64,000 nt of DNA, taken from positions 1-64,000 of the forward strand of contig NZ_JACFAK010000005.1 in assembly GCF_014118685.1 (NCBI RefSeq), given 5' to 3'. The notes under the pieces are model-generated. The model had not been told where the DNA came from and did not search any database. It saw only the letters and a list, made by a program, of their open reading frames with translations. Shown piece after piece: positions 1-8,384 of the stretch. Position numbers and translations under genes: made by a program. Numbering within the stretch: position 1 is the stretch's first letter; each line of letters begins with the position of its first letter. This DNA is from Flaviflexus huanghaiensis (GTDB lineage: Bacteria > Actinomycetota > Actinomycetes > Actinomycetales > Actinomycetaceae).

Positions 1-1
1 T

Positions 2-76
2 GTGAACGTGGACCTCACCATCTACGACACCCTCACCATCAGCACTGCTGACGACAGTGTGGAGGTGGTGGCATGA
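2..76 (+). CDS. istA: IS21-family transposase IstA, C-terminal end (partial)
   Basis: Only the last 24 codons lie in the window, ending ...SVEVVA and a TGA at 74-76. The stop overlaps the ATG of the following istB gene in the arrangement ATGA, the usual istA-istB translational coupling of IS21-family elements. The identity rests on that neighbour, since the visible peptide has no diagnostic motif. The DDE catalytic domain would lie upstream, outside the window. Confidence 0.7.
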   Translation: MNVDLTIYDTLTISTADDSVEVVA

Positions 77-804
77 GTCAGATCAGTGTCCAAGACGTCA
101 TAGACGCCGGCAGGCGCACCTCCCTCACGGGGAGTGTCCTTGAGGAGTGGGCTGTCAAAGGCACACCCAAGCAGCGTGAGTATCTGCATGAGATCCTGGT
201 TGCTGAACATGAATCACGGCTGGAGTCTCGGCGCCGGCGACTGCTGAAAGCCGCACGCCTACCGGCCTTAAAATCTTTGTCGGGGTTTGATTACAACGCG
301 GTCCGGTTTCCCACTGACTACGGCAGAGAACCTCTGGAGTCGCGTGAGTTCATCACTCACGCTCAGGACCTGGTCCTGTACGGAGATGTTGGGACAGGGA
401 AAACACATATGGCAAGCGCTCTTGTCGCCGCTGCCTGTAACCGCGGTATCCCTGCCCGGTTCTTCACCACCTCAGCCCTGGTCATGGCTCTACGGCGAGC
501 TAAAGAAGAGGACCGGCTTGATAAGGAACTCGCCTCGATCGCGAAGAACGAGTTGATCGTCATTGACGAGCTCGGCTACCTCCCCATCGACACTGAAGGG
601 GCCCGGCTGTTGTTCCAGGTCATCACCGATGGGTATGAGAGACGTAGCCTGGTCATCACCACCAACCTGGAGTTCTCCAGGTGGGGCACCGTTTTCGGGG
701 ATGACAATATGGCTGCCGCGGTCATTGATCGCCTCGTCCATCACGGCCGCCTCCTCCAATTCCGAGGAGAGTCCTACCGAGTGAAAAACGCGCTCATGAA
801 ATAA
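73..804 (+). CDS. istB: IS21-family helper ATPase IstB
   Basis: This 243-residue protein is the AAA+ ATPase that assists IstA in IS21-type transposition, thought to act in target selection and strand-transfer assembly. Walker A is GDVGTGKT at residues 104-111, and the Walker B region reads LIVIDELGYLP. The N-terminal ~65 residues form the basic, charged IstB region (ESRRRRLLKAARLP). Length is usual for the family (about 240-260). The start ATG overlaps the istA stop (ATGA), so the two are coupled. The ORF is intact, so the helper could still work if the unseen istA is whole. Confidence 0.93.
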   Translation: MSQISVQDVIDAGRRTSLTGSVLEEWAVKGTPKQREYLHEILVAEHESRLESRRRRLLKAARLPALKSLSGFDYNAVRFPTDYGREPLESREFITHAQDLVLYGDVGTGKTHMASALVAAACNRGIPARFFTTSALVMALRRAKEEDRLDKELASIAKNELIVIDELGYLPIDTEGARLLFQVITDGYERRSLVITTNLEFSRWGTVFGDDNMAAAVIDRLVHHGRLLQFRGESYRVKNALMK

Positions 805-880
805 CAAGAAAAACGCGGCGCTCAAACGGCCTAGAACACAGCTGAAGTGGCCTACTTCTTAGCGCTCTTTCGGCACACAT
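805..880 (+). mobile_element. Right end of the IS21-family element
   Basis: After istB there are two related blocks, AACGGCCTA (near 818-832) and AGTGGCCTA (near 845-855), followed by a terminus reading CGGCACA at about 870-878. Read from outside, the end starts TGTGTGCCGAAAG, and IS21 elements usually have 5'-TG ends with several short internal repeats that act as transposase sites. The exact last base cannot be set because the left end lies outside the window. Confidence 0.6.
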
Positions 881-1020
881 CAACTTGACGAAACACACGC
901 GGTTGCAGGCGAAACCTGGAACCGCTCCGCTGCGCGTCGGATCGACCATCCCTGATCGACAATCAGAGAAGCCAGGCGCTGCCTGCCCACAGGTGTCAAT
1001 GGTGCGTTAGCGTGGGACAT
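880..1020 (-). pseudogene. Truncated IS481-family transposase (N-terminus only)
   Basis: Reading leftward from the ATG at 1020 gives MSHANAPLTPVGRQRLASLI followed by a helix-turn-helix segment (GWSIRRAAERFQVSPATA). That is the characteristic N-terminus of actinobacterial IS481-type transposases. Family similarity stops near 898 and the frame ends at TGA 880-882 after 46 codons, against roughly 300-400 in an intact gene. The break falls next to the IS21 right end, so the IS21 element most likely inserted here and removed the rest of the gene. Confidence 0.75.
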
Positions 1021-1079
1021 GAAGACCTCCGGTTACTGGATGCGAGCGTGGTAACCCACATCCTGCCGGAGGTCTTCAT
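1019..1079. repeat. Inverted repeat over the IS481 transposase start site
   Basis: ATGAAGACCTCCGG (1019-1032) and CCGGAGGTCTTCAT (1066-1079) are perfect inverted repeats. A smaller pair GGTTAC/GTAACC (1031-1036, 1051-1056) is nested inside. On the minus strand the right arm contains the GGAGGT ribosome-binding site of the transposase remnant, so folding could hide it. About 1090-1120 may hold the outer end of the same element (GTTCACAACCTCCCGAGG), but that is uncertain. Confidence 0.6.
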
Positions 1080-1355
1080 CTAACTCGAGCGTTCACAACC
1101 TCCCGAGGAACTACAGCTAGGCGGAGATCTCGTCTCGCGGCCCGATGTGTGAGGGTTCATGCCGAGACGGGTCGGCCGTTCTTTCTACACTCGGCCAAAA
1201 GCTCTCGGTCAGCTGGATCTCATTTTTTCTCGGGTGCTCTTTGTGGCCTCCGCGGGCGTGTCGATCGGTAGCGTCCAACGAGCGGCACGGGCAAGCTCGA
1301 AGCGACACCGATGCTTTACGCTGACTGTGTTGAGACGTTTCCAGAAGGAGTTCCC

Positions 1356-2102
1356 ATGTTGCTCACAGATAAGGTCGCAGTCGTCACCGGAGCCGGTTCA
1401 GGTTTTGGTGAGGCTACGGCTAAGCTCTTCGCGGAGGAAGGCGCCTCCGTCGTCGTCGTGGACATTGATGGTGACGCCGCTGCGGCTGTTGCGGATGCAA
1501 TCACAGGTGATGGTGGGACCGCCATCGCCGTGACCGCCGACGTCGCCGATCCTGACGCTGTCAAGGGCTTTATTGATCGTGCGGTCGACGAGTTTGGCCA
1601 GCTCGATGTCCTCTTCAACAACGCCGGCATCTACCGTCCCGGCAATGTCGAGGACACCTCAATTGAGGAATGGGACCGGTCGGTCGACGTCAACCTTAAG
1701 AGCGTGTTCCTTGGCATGAAATACGCAATGCCGCACCTGAAGAAGACGAAGGGCAACGTCATCTCGACCGCGTCAGCTGGCGGCATCATCGGCTTCCCTG
1801 ACGCAGTGTCGTACGGGGCGACCAAAGGCGGGGTTGTTTCCCTCACCCGCGCCGCAGCAGTCGACTACGCCAAGGACGACATCCGGGTCAACTGCATTTG
1901 CCCCGGCACCGGAGAAACTGGCATGACACGCGGACTCCTCGATGATCCGAACATCAAGGATGCCTTCCTCGCTCCGATCCCGCTCCACCGACTCGGCCAG
2001 CCCGAGGATGTCGCGAAGGCGGCGCTCTTCCTCGCCTCTGACCTGTCGGGCTACATCTCAGGCCATGCGCTTCCAGTCGACGGCGGCTGGACGATGTCCT
2101 GA
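1356..2102 (+). CDS. Short-chain dehydrogenase/reductase (SDR)
   Basis: This is a classical SDR of 248 residues, a cytosolic NAD(P)-dependent oxidoreductase of unknown substrate. The Rossmann motif TGAGSGFG is at 11-18, NNAG at 88-91, catalytic Ser140 and the Y153-x3-K157 motif (YGATK) are present, and the C-terminus SGHALPVDGGWTMS is typical. Asp36 after the second beta strand (VVVVDID) favours NAD over NADP. ATG 1356 is preferred over an upstream ATG at 1311 because AAGGAG lies 6 bases before it. The gene stands alone next to the IS remnants and ends at a terminator shared with the VOC gene. The region 1081-1355 shows nothing else convincing. Confidence 0.9.
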   Translation: MLLTDKVAVVTGAGSGFGEATAKLFAEEGASVVVVDIDGDAAAAVADAITGDGGTAIAVTADVADPDAVKGFIDRAVDEFGQLDVLFNNAGIYRPGNVEDTSIEEWDRSVDVNLKSVFLGMKYAMPHLKKTKGNVISTASAGGIIGFPDAVSYGATKGGVVSLTRAAAVDYAKDDIRVNCICPGTGETGMTRGLLDDPNIKDAFLAPIPLHRLGQPEDVAKAALFLASDLSGYISGHALPVDGGWTMS

Positions 2103-2107
2103 CGATT

Positions 2108-2129
2108 GGGGCGCCGTGATCAGCGCCCC
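2108..2129. terminator. Bidirectional terminator between SDR and VOC genes
   Basis: GGGGCGC (2108-2114) pairs with GCGCCCC (2123-2129) around an 8-base loop and is followed on the plus strand by TTAT. It lies between two convergent genes. Confidence 0.7.
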
Positions 2130-2144
2130 TTATGTGTCAATTCT

Positions 2145-2555
2145 TTATCGGTCGGTCGCCGCAACCGCCCATGTGACTCCGAACCGATCGCGCACCTGGC
2201 CGTACCAGTCGCCCCACGGGGCCTGTTCGTAGTCCATGATCTTTTCGCCGCCGTCCTCGGCGAGGCGTTCGAGGAGGGCCCTGCCCTCCTCGACGTCGTC
2301 TCCGTAGAGGACCATCGAGTACACCTGCGAGCCGAGAGCCTTGACCTCTCCGTCCCCGCCGGACACATTGACAATGCCGCGGAGCTCGCCGTGGGCGACC
2401 CAGTCGGGATCTGGGTTAAAGGGGTATTCGTCCAGGTTGCCCATCTCGCTGTAGAGCATCATCGTGAGCTCGCCCCCGAATACTGATCGGTAGTAGGTGA
2501 GGACCTCTGCTGCGTTGCCGGGAAAGGTGAGGTAGAGGCTGTGGCGTAAGGTCAT
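2145..2555 (-). CDS. VOC-superfamily protein, PhnB/glyoxalase-like
   Basis: This 136-residue protein of the vicinal oxygen chelate fold begins RHSLYLTFPGNAAEVLTYYR, the usual start of the PhnB-like branch (a beta strand, then a helix with YYRSVFGGE). The second half carries EGRALLERLAEDG and the DRFGVTW closing motif of this branch. Members are small dimers that often lack a firm enzymatic assignment, so no substrate is proposed. The start has a good Shine-Dalgarno sequence (AAGGAGA). Confidence 0.85.
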   Translation of the reverse strand: MTLRHSLYLTFPGNAAEVLTYYRSVFGGELTMMLYSEMGNLDEYPFNPDPDWVAHGELRGIVNVSGGDGEVKALGSQVYSMVLYGDDVEEGRALLERLAEDGGEKIMDYEQAPWGDWYGQVRDRFGVTWAVAATDR

Positions 2556-2665
2556 GACGTCTCCTTATCAATTGCGGCCCAGGGTACTCTTGCTCGTCGC
2601 GGGCGCAACCGGGGACAGGACCGGTGAGGGACCTCTCGGACTAAGTAGCGTCCTCCACCCGTTCA

Positions 2666-2671
2666 TAGAGT
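2666..2671 (+). promoter_or_regulatory. Possible -10 box of the ABC exporter
   Basis: TAGAGT lies 21 bases before the GTG start, with GGAGG between the two. No clear -35 is visible. Confidence 0.35.
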
Positions 2672-2692
2672 GTTGTCATTGATGGAGGTTAT

Positions 2693-4516
2693 GTGCAGTC
2701 GCTGGTGAGGATTCTCAGGTTCACGAAAGAGCTGAGCGGACACTACGCAGCGATCATCACCGCCTCGGTGCTCACGGCCGTTGCCGCCCTGACCGTGCCC
2801 TTTATCATCGGGTCAGCGACTGACGTCGTCGTTGAGACTCTTGCGGGTGACCGCTCAGAGGCCGACGCGATCCGGACAGTCCTCCTGCTCGCGGGCGCAT
2901 TCCTCGCGGTCGAGCTTTTCTCCACGGCCGTGTCATCGGTCGGCGGCTACGTCGGTGATGTCATGAGCGCTCGAATGAGGGAAATCCTCTCGACTCGCTA
3001 CTACGAGAAGCTTCTCTCTTTGCCTCAGCGCTACTTTGACAATGAGCTGACGGGCAGGATCGTCTCCCGCCTCAACAGATCAATCACTGAGGTGACGAGC
3101 TTCGCGAAGTCATTCGCGAACAGCTTCTTCACCCTCCTCATCACGACCGTTGCGGTGCTCGTCATCTCCGCCTGGTACGCGTGGCCGCTCGCCGTGCTCC
3201 TCCTCATCGTCTTTCCTGTCTACATGTGGCTGACCGCCATCACGTCGAAGCGGTGGCAGCGGTATGAAGCTGTCAAGAATGAGGACATCGATGTCGCAGG
3301 TGGCCGCTTCACTGAGGTTGTCGGCCAGATCAAAGTCGTCAAGTCCTTCGTGTCCGAGCTCCGGGAGCACCGGGTCTTCTCCGAACGCTACGGGCGCACC
3401 GTCGAAGCGACGAAGAAGCAGTCGACCCATTGGCACGCAATGGATGCGTTGCGGCGCGGCGTCATGGCCGCGATCTTCTTCGGTGTCTATGCCATCATCT
3501 TCACCTATACGGTTCGCGGCATCTTCAGCGTCGGCGACATGGTCCTCCTCGTCCAGCTCGTCGCCATGGCCCGCCAGCCCGTGACCATGATGTCCTTCAT
3601 TGTCGACTCCGCCCAGCGCGCGATCGCCGGATCTCGCGACTACTTCGAGGTTATCGAGCTCGAGACTGTCGAGGACACTCCGATGTTCGAACAGGCCCGC
3701 GTCCTCACCGGGGCAAGGTCGACCTTTGTACGTGACCCACATGCGCCGGCCCTCGTGTTCGAGAACGTGACTTTTGGTTACGACGATGACGAAGCGGTGC
3801 TCGACGGGGTGAGCTTCACCGTGGCGAGAGGTGAGCGGGTTGCTCTCGTCGGGGAGTCCGGAGGCGGTAAGACGACGCTTATCAACCTCCTGCTCGGCCT
3901 ATACCCGCTTCGAAAGGGCCGCATTGCCGTCGCAGGTGAGGATGTCGCGACGATGTCTCTCTATGAGCTCCGCTCCCGCATCGGCGTCGTCTTCCAGGAC
4001 TCAAGCCTGTTCTCCGGCACCATTCGAGAGAACATCGGATACGCGGACGAGTCGGCGACCGAGGACGCCATCATCGCCGCGGCGAAGAAGGCGAATGCCT
4101 GGGAGTTTATTACTCGTTTCAGCAACGGCCTCGACACCGTCATTGGCGAGCGCGGTCTTAAACTGTCTGGCGGGCAGAAGCAGCGCATCTCCGTTGCCCG
4201 CGCCATCCTTAAGGACCCGGCTCTGCTCGTCCTCGACGAGGCGACCTCCGCCCTCGACACCCGGTCCGAGCGGCTTGTCCAGGCGGGTCTCGAATCGCTC
4301 ATGGCGGACCGCACGTCCCTCATCATCGCCCACCGTATGTCCACCATTTCGACGGTCGATCGGATCGTCACCCTTAAGGACGGCCGCGTCGACGAAATCG
4401 GCACACCCGCCGACCTCGCAATGAGCGGCGGAATCTACGCCCAGCTGCTTGCGCTTCAGAACGAAGGAACCCGCGACGCAAAGAAGAAGTTGCGTGGCTA
4501 CGGCATTGAGCGCTAG
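2693..4516 (+). CDS. ABC exporter half-transporter (MsbA/multidrug type)
   Basis: This 607-residue protein fuses a six-helix type IV export domain (about 1-320) to an ATPase domain (about 350-590). The ATPase motifs are complete: GESGGGKTT (Walker A), VFQDSSLFSGTIRENI (Q-loop), LSGGQKQR (signature), LLVLDEATSALD (Walker B) and an IIAHRMSTI H-loop. A single such chain would work as a homodimer in the membrane, exporting a lipid, peptide or drug; the substrate cannot be read. GTG 2693 is used with GGAGG four bases upstream. The next gene follows after 51 bases with its own strong ribosome-binding site. Confidence 0.9.
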   Translation: MQSLVRILRFTKELSGHYAAIITASVLTAVAALTVPFIIGSATDVVVETLAGDRSEADAIRTVLLLAGAFLAVELFSTAVSSVGGYVGDVMSARMREILSTRYYEKLLSLPQRYFDNELTGRIVSRLNRSITEVTSFAKSFANSFFTLLITTVAVLVISAWYAWPLAVLLLIVFPVYMWLTAITSKRWQRYEAVKNEDIDVAGGRFTEVVGQIKVVKSFVSELREHRVFSERYGRTVEATKKQSTHWHAMDALRRGVMAAIFFGVYAIIFTYTVRGIFSVGDMVLLVQLVAMARQPVTMMSFIVDSAQRAIAGSRDYFEVIELETVEDTPMFEQARVLTGARSTFVRDPHAPALVFENVTFGYDDDEAVLDGVSFTVARGERVALVGESGGGKTTLINLLLGLYPLRKGRIAVAGEDVATMSLYELRSRIGVVFQDSSLFSGTIRENIGYADESATEDAIIAAAKKANAWEFITRFSNGLDTVIGERGLKLSGGQKQRISVARAILKDPALLVLDEATSALDTRSERLVQAGLESLMADRTSLIIAHRMSTISTVDRIVTLKDGRVDEIGTPADLAMSGGIYAQLLALQNEGTRDAKKKLRGYGIER

Positions 4517-4567
4517 GACGGCGCGGAAGGGATAACGTGGAAAAGAGAACTCTCAAGGAGGTATCTC

Positions 4568-6136
4568 GTGGTTGATCTGCTCTCGGCGTCGCCGCTCCTC
4601 ACCATCTTCATTGTCGTCGCCCTCGGTGCCGCTCTCGGGGCAATCCCCTTCGGACCGCTCCGCCTCGGCGCCGCTGGCGCGCTCTTCGTTGGCCTCGCCA
4701 TCGGGGCCTTTGTTCCCGACGTCGGCGCAACTCTCGGACTGCTTCAATCTCTTGGTCTCGCCCTGTTCGTCTACATGGTGGGGCTTTCGGCAGGGCAAAC
4801 GTTCTTCGCTGACCTCAAGCGGCAGGCACCGCTCATGATGTGGGCGGCGATCATCCTTATCCTGGCTGCCGCAGGTGCCATTGTGCTCGGCCGCGTCCTC
4901 GGCCTCGAGGTCGACATGGTTACCGGCATTTTCGCTGGCTCCCTCACCTCGACCCCGGCCCTTGCCGCAGCGAACGCCGCGACATCCTCGGGACTTCCTT
5001 CGGTCGGCTACGCCATTGGTTATCCGGTAGGCGTCATCCTCGCGATTCTCGTCGTCGCCTGGATTGTCGGCAAGGACTGGCCGGGCCGTAAGGATGTTGG
5101 CTCACTCGCGGGTGAGGATATCGACGCTGTCTCCGTCGTCGTGAAGAACCCCATGCCGGTGCGCACCGTCAAGGGCTTCGCCGACCAGGAACTACGCATG
5201 AGCTACTTGCGTAGGCACGGGCGCACCCGCGTGATTTCACCCGGTGAAGAGCTTGTCGCCGGTGACGAGGTGCTATTTGTCGGCACTGCCCCCGTTGTCG
5301 CAGCCGCTGTCGAGCAGGTGGGGGAGCGGATCCCAGAACATTTGGCGCACGACCGCGCGCAGGTCGACTTCCGTCATTTCGTCGTCTCCAACGACGATCT
5401 TGCCGGTCGGACTATTGCTGAGCTCAACTTCGCCGCCCGCTTCGGCGGCGTCGTCACCCGAGTCAGCCGCGGGGACCTTGAGATGCTGGCCCGCGATGAT
5501 CTCATCCTTGAACTCGGTGACCGAGCCCTCGCCGTCGTTCCGCGGGAGTCACTCGATGAGGTTGCCTCCTTCTTCGGAGATTCGGTCCGGGGCGTTTCTA
5601 GCTTCTCGGCGCTCTCAGTGGGGGTGGGGATGGCGCTTGGCTTGCTGGTCGGCATGGTTGAGATTGCCCTACCGGGCGACGCCCAGTTCTCCCTCGGTGC
5701 GGCAGCTGGTCCCCTTGTCGTCGGTATGGTCCTCGGTGCACTTCACCGTACGGGCCCCCTGGTATGGCAGGTGCCGCAGGCCGCCAACCTGACGATCCGC
5801 CAGCTCGGCCTTCTCATCTTCCTCGCCGCTGTCGGCATCACCGCGGGCCCCGCCTTCATGGAGACTGCGTTCACCCGAGTCGGGGCGCTGTCGGTTGTTG
5901 TCGGCGCTGTCGTCGTCCTTATCGCCTCGCTTGGTATGGCGGCGGCGGGACGTCTGTCCGGTCTATCGGTTCCCCGTACCGCCGGCGCAATTGCAGGCAT
6001 GATCGGGCAACCAGCGATCCTGTCGTATGCCACAAGCCGCCGAGATGACGAACGTATCGAGGCTGGTTATGCGGCATTGTTCGCGCTCAGCATCATTGTG
6101 AAGATTCTCCTCGTCCACGCGATCTTGGCGTTCTGA
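4568..6136 (+). CDS. AspT/YidE-type transporter with central TrkA-C domains
   Basis: The 522-residue membrane protein has about five helices (residues 1-175), a soluble centre (about 185-345) with two TrkA-C/RCK_C-like segments (VVVKNPMPVRTVKGFA..., HFVVSNDDLAGRTIAELN...), then a second set of about five helices. That duplicated layout is the aspartate:alanine exchanger (AAE, YidE/YbjL) family. AspT swaps aspartate for alanine, but most homologues have no known substrate. The GTG start has a perfect AGGAGGT a few bases before it. A role as a carboxylate exchanger is inferred only from family. Confidence 0.85.
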   Translation: MVDLLSASPLLTIFIVVALGAALGAIPFGPLRLGAAGALFVGLAIGAFVPDVGATLGLLQSLGLALFVYMVGLSAGQTFFADLKRQAPLMMWAAIILILAAAGAIVLGRVLGLEVDMVTGIFAGSLTSTPALAAANAATSSGLPSVGYAIGYPVGVILAILVVAWIVGKDWPGRKDVGSLAGEDIDAVSVVVKNPMPVRTVKGFADQELRMSYLRRHGRTRVISPGEELVAGDEVLFVGTAPVVAAAVEQVGERIPEHLAHDRAQVDFRHFVVSNDDLAGRTIAELNFAARFGGVVTRVSRGDLEMLARDDLILELGDRALAVVPRESLDEVASFFGDSVRGVSSFSALSVGVGMALGLLVGMVEIALPGDAQFSLGAAAGPLVVGMVLGALHRTGPLVWQVPQAANLTIRQLGLLIFLAAVGITAGPAFMETAFTRVGALSVVVGAVVVLIASLGMAAAGRLSGLSVPRTAGAIAGMIGQPAILSYATSRRDDERIEAGYAALFALSIIVKILLVHAILAF

Positions 6137-6300
6137 GGAGATTTTTCCCATCCCCGCAGCGCACTTTCTTGTGGACATTTCGGGTCAAACGCCACCCACG
6201 AACATCAACGATTCTTTGAGTGCGGCTGGAACATCGTGTGAACACCCTGAGAATTCGGTGAATTCGTCCGCCGTTCCGCGCGTTATCGCGGAGTTTCCGC

Positions 6301-6370
6301 TAGATTCGACCTAGTGATCCAACCCGGGTCCGCAAGAACAACTGAGGAGAGGTGGGCATTATGTCCCTGA
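6301..6370 (+). promoter_or_regulatory. HU promoter and possible leader mini-ORF
   Basis: TAGATT (6301-6306) is a good -10 box. Seven bases later a GTG (6314) opens an 18-codon frame that ends at TGA 6368-6370, ten bases inside the HU gene, with the HU ribosome-binding site GAGGAGAGG inside it. Translation of this leader frame is speculative. The rest of the 6137-6300 gap holds AT-rich bases after the transporter stop but no gene. Confidence 0.4.
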
Positions 6371-6642
6371 ACCGTACCGAGCTCATCGCCAAGATCGCAG
6401 AGCGCTCCAACCTGACGAAGACCGATGCCGATGCTGCGATGAACGCCCTGCAGGAGGTTCTCGTCGAGTCCCTGGCTGCTGGAGAGGCCGTCAAGATCAC
6501 GGGTCTCATGTCGATCGAGCGCACAGAGCGCGCCGCCCGCAAGGGCCGTAACCCCCGCACCGGTGAGGAGATTGAGATCCCGGCGGGCCACGGCGTCAAG
6601 CTCTCGGCCGGTTCGGCCCTCAAGAAGGCCGTCGCCAAGTAA
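6361..6642 (+). CDS. hup: DNA-binding protein HU
   Basis: The 93-residue histone-like protein has the HU core: N-terminal helical dimerisation part (MSLNRTELIAKIAERS...DADAAMNAL), then the beta-arm region RTERAARKGRNPRTGEEIEIP containing the RNPxTG motif that inserts into the DNA minor groove, ending SALKKAVAK. It lacks the long lysine-rich tail of mycobacterial HU, so it is the short form. It compacts and bends chromosomal DNA as a dimer. ATG 6361 follows GAGGAGAGG; an in-frame GTG at 6352 is less likely. A perfect hairpin terminator follows. Confidence 0.96.
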   Translation: MSLNRTELIAKIAERSNLTKTDADAAMNALQEVLVESLAAGEAVKITGLMSIERTERAARKGRNPRTGEEIEIPAGHGVKLSAGSALKKAVAK

Positions 6643-6657
6643 AGTCATCCAATCGTT

Positions 6658-6685
6658 GTGCTGGCCCCGGTGACGGGGCCAGCAC
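6658..6685 (+). terminator. Terminator after hup
   Basis: A perfect 12-bp stem, GTGCTGGCCCCG (6658-6669) and CGGGGCCAGCAC (6674-6685), closes on a GTGA tetraloop. There is no U-tract. It ends directly against the -10 box of the next gene. Confidence 0.85.
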
Positions 6686-6691
6686 TATGAT
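6686..6691 (+). promoter_or_regulatory. -10 box, leaderless DUF3039 gene
   Basis: TATGAT ends 7 bases before ATG 6699. The terminator stem occupies the place of a -35 element. Confidence 0.6.
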
Positions 6692-6698
6692 CGAGACC

Positions 6699-6950
6699 AT
6701 GAGTCACCAGACATCCGGAAGCGCGTCGACGCAGGCACGTGAAGAGCAGAAGATTAAGCCGGGCGATGCCGAGCGTTATGCCCATTACGTGCGAAAAAAC
6801 AAGCTGACCGAATCGAATGTGACCGGAAAAGCGGTCATCGCCCTATGCGGCAAGGTGTGGATTCCGGTTCGAAACCCAGAGGTGTTCCCCGTGTGCCCTG
6901 CATGCAAGGAAATCTACGCGCAAATGAAGAGCGGCGGCGGCAAAAGCTGA
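6699..6950 (+). CDS. DUF3039 family protein
   Basis: This is an 83-residue actinobacterial protein of unknown function. Its middle reads ERYAHYVRKNKLTESNVTGK, followed by ALCGKVWIPVRNPEVFPVCP and a closing CPACKEIY. Three cysteines (CGK, CPAC) look like a small metal-binding knuckle, which is an inference. ATG 6699 is chosen over ATG 6687 because TATGAT (a near-perfect -10) covers 6687 and ends 7 bases before 6699, implying a leaderless message. A perfect palindrome terminates it. Confidence 0.85.
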   Translation: MSHQTSGSASTQAREEQKIKPGDAERYAHYVRKNKLTESNVTGKAVIALCGKVWIPVRNPEVFPVCPACKEIYAQMKSGGGKS

Positions 6951-6966
6951 CCGATCGCAACAGACT

Positions 6967-6990
6967 GAGGGAGCGCAATTGCGCTCCCTC
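6967..6990. terminator. Bidirectional terminator between DUF3039 gene and pncB
   Basis: A perfect 24-base palindrome with arms GAGGGAGCGCAA and TTGCGCTCCCTC lies between two convergent genes and is followed by TCGTC. Confidence 0.85.
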
Positions 6991-7021
6991 TCGTCATGTC
7001 CGGACACGGCCGACCGCAGGC

Positions 7022-8377
7022 TCAGGTGCCGTCGTACGGGTTGTCGTCGCCCGGGAAGATGTCGATCATCGTTGACGGGATGCCCGGCTCGCCCTCCGAC
7101 AGGCGCCACGCCTGGTACGGCAGTTCGTTACGAGACTCAATGTGATGGGCCGCGGCCTCCTGCGCCGTGAAGTGAGGCTGCACCTCACCAGCGAGGACGA
7201 GTGGTACCTGGAGCGGGCGAGCGCCGGTCTCATCTAGCTTTGCGAAGCCCTGCTCCCAGGATTCACAGGACACGATGAGCTCCTCTCGAGCGACGCCATC
7301 CTCGTCCCGTCGGCGGCCAGCGACTTTAAGCCCGCCTACCGAGCCCTTCGACTTGGACTTTTTTGCCACTTCGCGGATGTGGCCGTGAGAGTCCTCGCGG
7401 GCGACAAGTTTGTAGACGAGCTCTGCCGTGGGGAAACCCGAGCCCGTCACGAGCTTCGTGCCAACGCCGTATGAATCGACAGGAGCGGCGCCGAGCGCCG
7501 CAATCGAGTACTCGTCGAGGTCAGAGGTGACCGTGATCTTCGTGCTTGCCGCGCCAAGGTCATTAAGTTGCTGGCGAACCGTGACCGCTTGAGCGACGAG
7601 ATCGCCAGAATCGAGGCGAATAGCACCGAGCTCGCCTCCGGCGTCGCGTGCTGCTCGGACGGCACGTTCGACGCCCCTGCGCACATCGAACGTGTCAACG
7701 AGCAGGGTCGTGTCAGGTCCCATCGACGCGACCTGGGCTGCGAAGGCGTCCTCTTCTGTGTCGTGGACGAGCGTGAACGAGTGAGCTGCCGTGCCGATGG
7801 CGCGGATGCCGTGCGTTCGTCCAGCTTCGAGAACCGAGGTGCCCACGAAGCCGCCGACAACGGCTGCTCTGGCGGCGGCAACCGCCGCCTGCTCATGAGT
7901 CCTCCGTGCCCCCATCTCCAGGCATGGTCGTCCGTGGGCCGCAATCGTCATGCGGGAGGCAGCGGCTGCGACGGCGGCATCATGGTTGAGGATCGAGAGA
8001 ATAAGAGTCTCGAGGAGGACGGCTTCGGCGAATGTTCCTGTCACTGTGAGAACGGGGGATCCCGGGAAGAAGCACTCGCCCTCCCGGTAGCCGTAGATGT
8101 CGCCCGTGAACCGATAGTCCGCGAGCCACTCGATGGTCGACTCGGAGACAATCCTCCGCTCTCGGAGATAGGTCAGCTCCGCGTCGGAGAAGCGGAAGTT
8201 CGCCAGTTGCCTGAGGATCCGACCAGTTCCTGCGACGACGCCATAGCGGCGACCGGGCGGGAGACGGCGGGCAAAGACCTCGAAGACGGACTGTCGATCT
8301 GCCGCCCCGGACTGAAGCGTCGATTCGACCATCGTGAGCTCATACATGTCGGTGAGCAGTGCAGTTGACTGGTGCAT
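7022..8377 (-). CDS. pncB: Nicotinate phosphoribosyltransferase
   Basis: The 451-residue enzyme joins nicotinate and PRPP (with ATP) to give nicotinate mononucleotide, the entry step of the Preiss-Handler NAD salvage route. It starts STALLTDMYELTM, the standard N-terminus, and has the conserved TLLVDTFDVRRGVERAV and GAIRLDSGDL segments of the phosphoribosyl-binding barrel. ATG 8377 is preferred over in-frame starts at 8383 and 8410 because TAGTCT ends 7 bases upstream, giving a leaderless message. It is divergent from clpS, as I recall for pncB1 in M. tuberculosis. Confidence 0.93.
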   Translation of the reverse strand: MHQSTALLTDMYELTMVESTLQSGAADRQSVFEVFARRLPPGRRYGVVAGTGRILRQLANFRFSDAELTYLRERRIVSESTIEWLADYRFTGDIYGYREGECFFPGSPVLTVTGTFAEAVLLETLILSILNHDAAVAAAASRMTIAAHGRPCLEMGARRTHEQAAVAAARAAVVGGFVGTSVLEAGRTHGIRAIGTAAHSFTLVHDTEEDAFAAQVASMGPDTTLLVDTFDVRRGVERAVRAARDAGGELGAIRLDSGDLVAQAVTVRQQLNDLGAASTKITVTSDLDEYSIAALGAAPVDSYGVGTKLVTGSGFPTAELVYKLVAREDSHGHIREVAKKSKSKGSVGGLKVAGRRRDEDGVAREELIVSCESWEQGFAKLDETGARPLQVPLVLAGEVQPHFTAQEAAAHHIESRNELPYQAWRLSEGEPGIPSTMIDIFPGDDNPYDGT

Positions 8378-8384
8378 AGACATC

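Noticed and set aside
3110-3742. A 210-codon open frame on the minus strand inside the ABC exporter gene
   Set aside because: Antisense to an intact ABC gene, has a composition typical of the reverse frame (Asp/Glu/Gly/His rich) and no ribosome-binding site.
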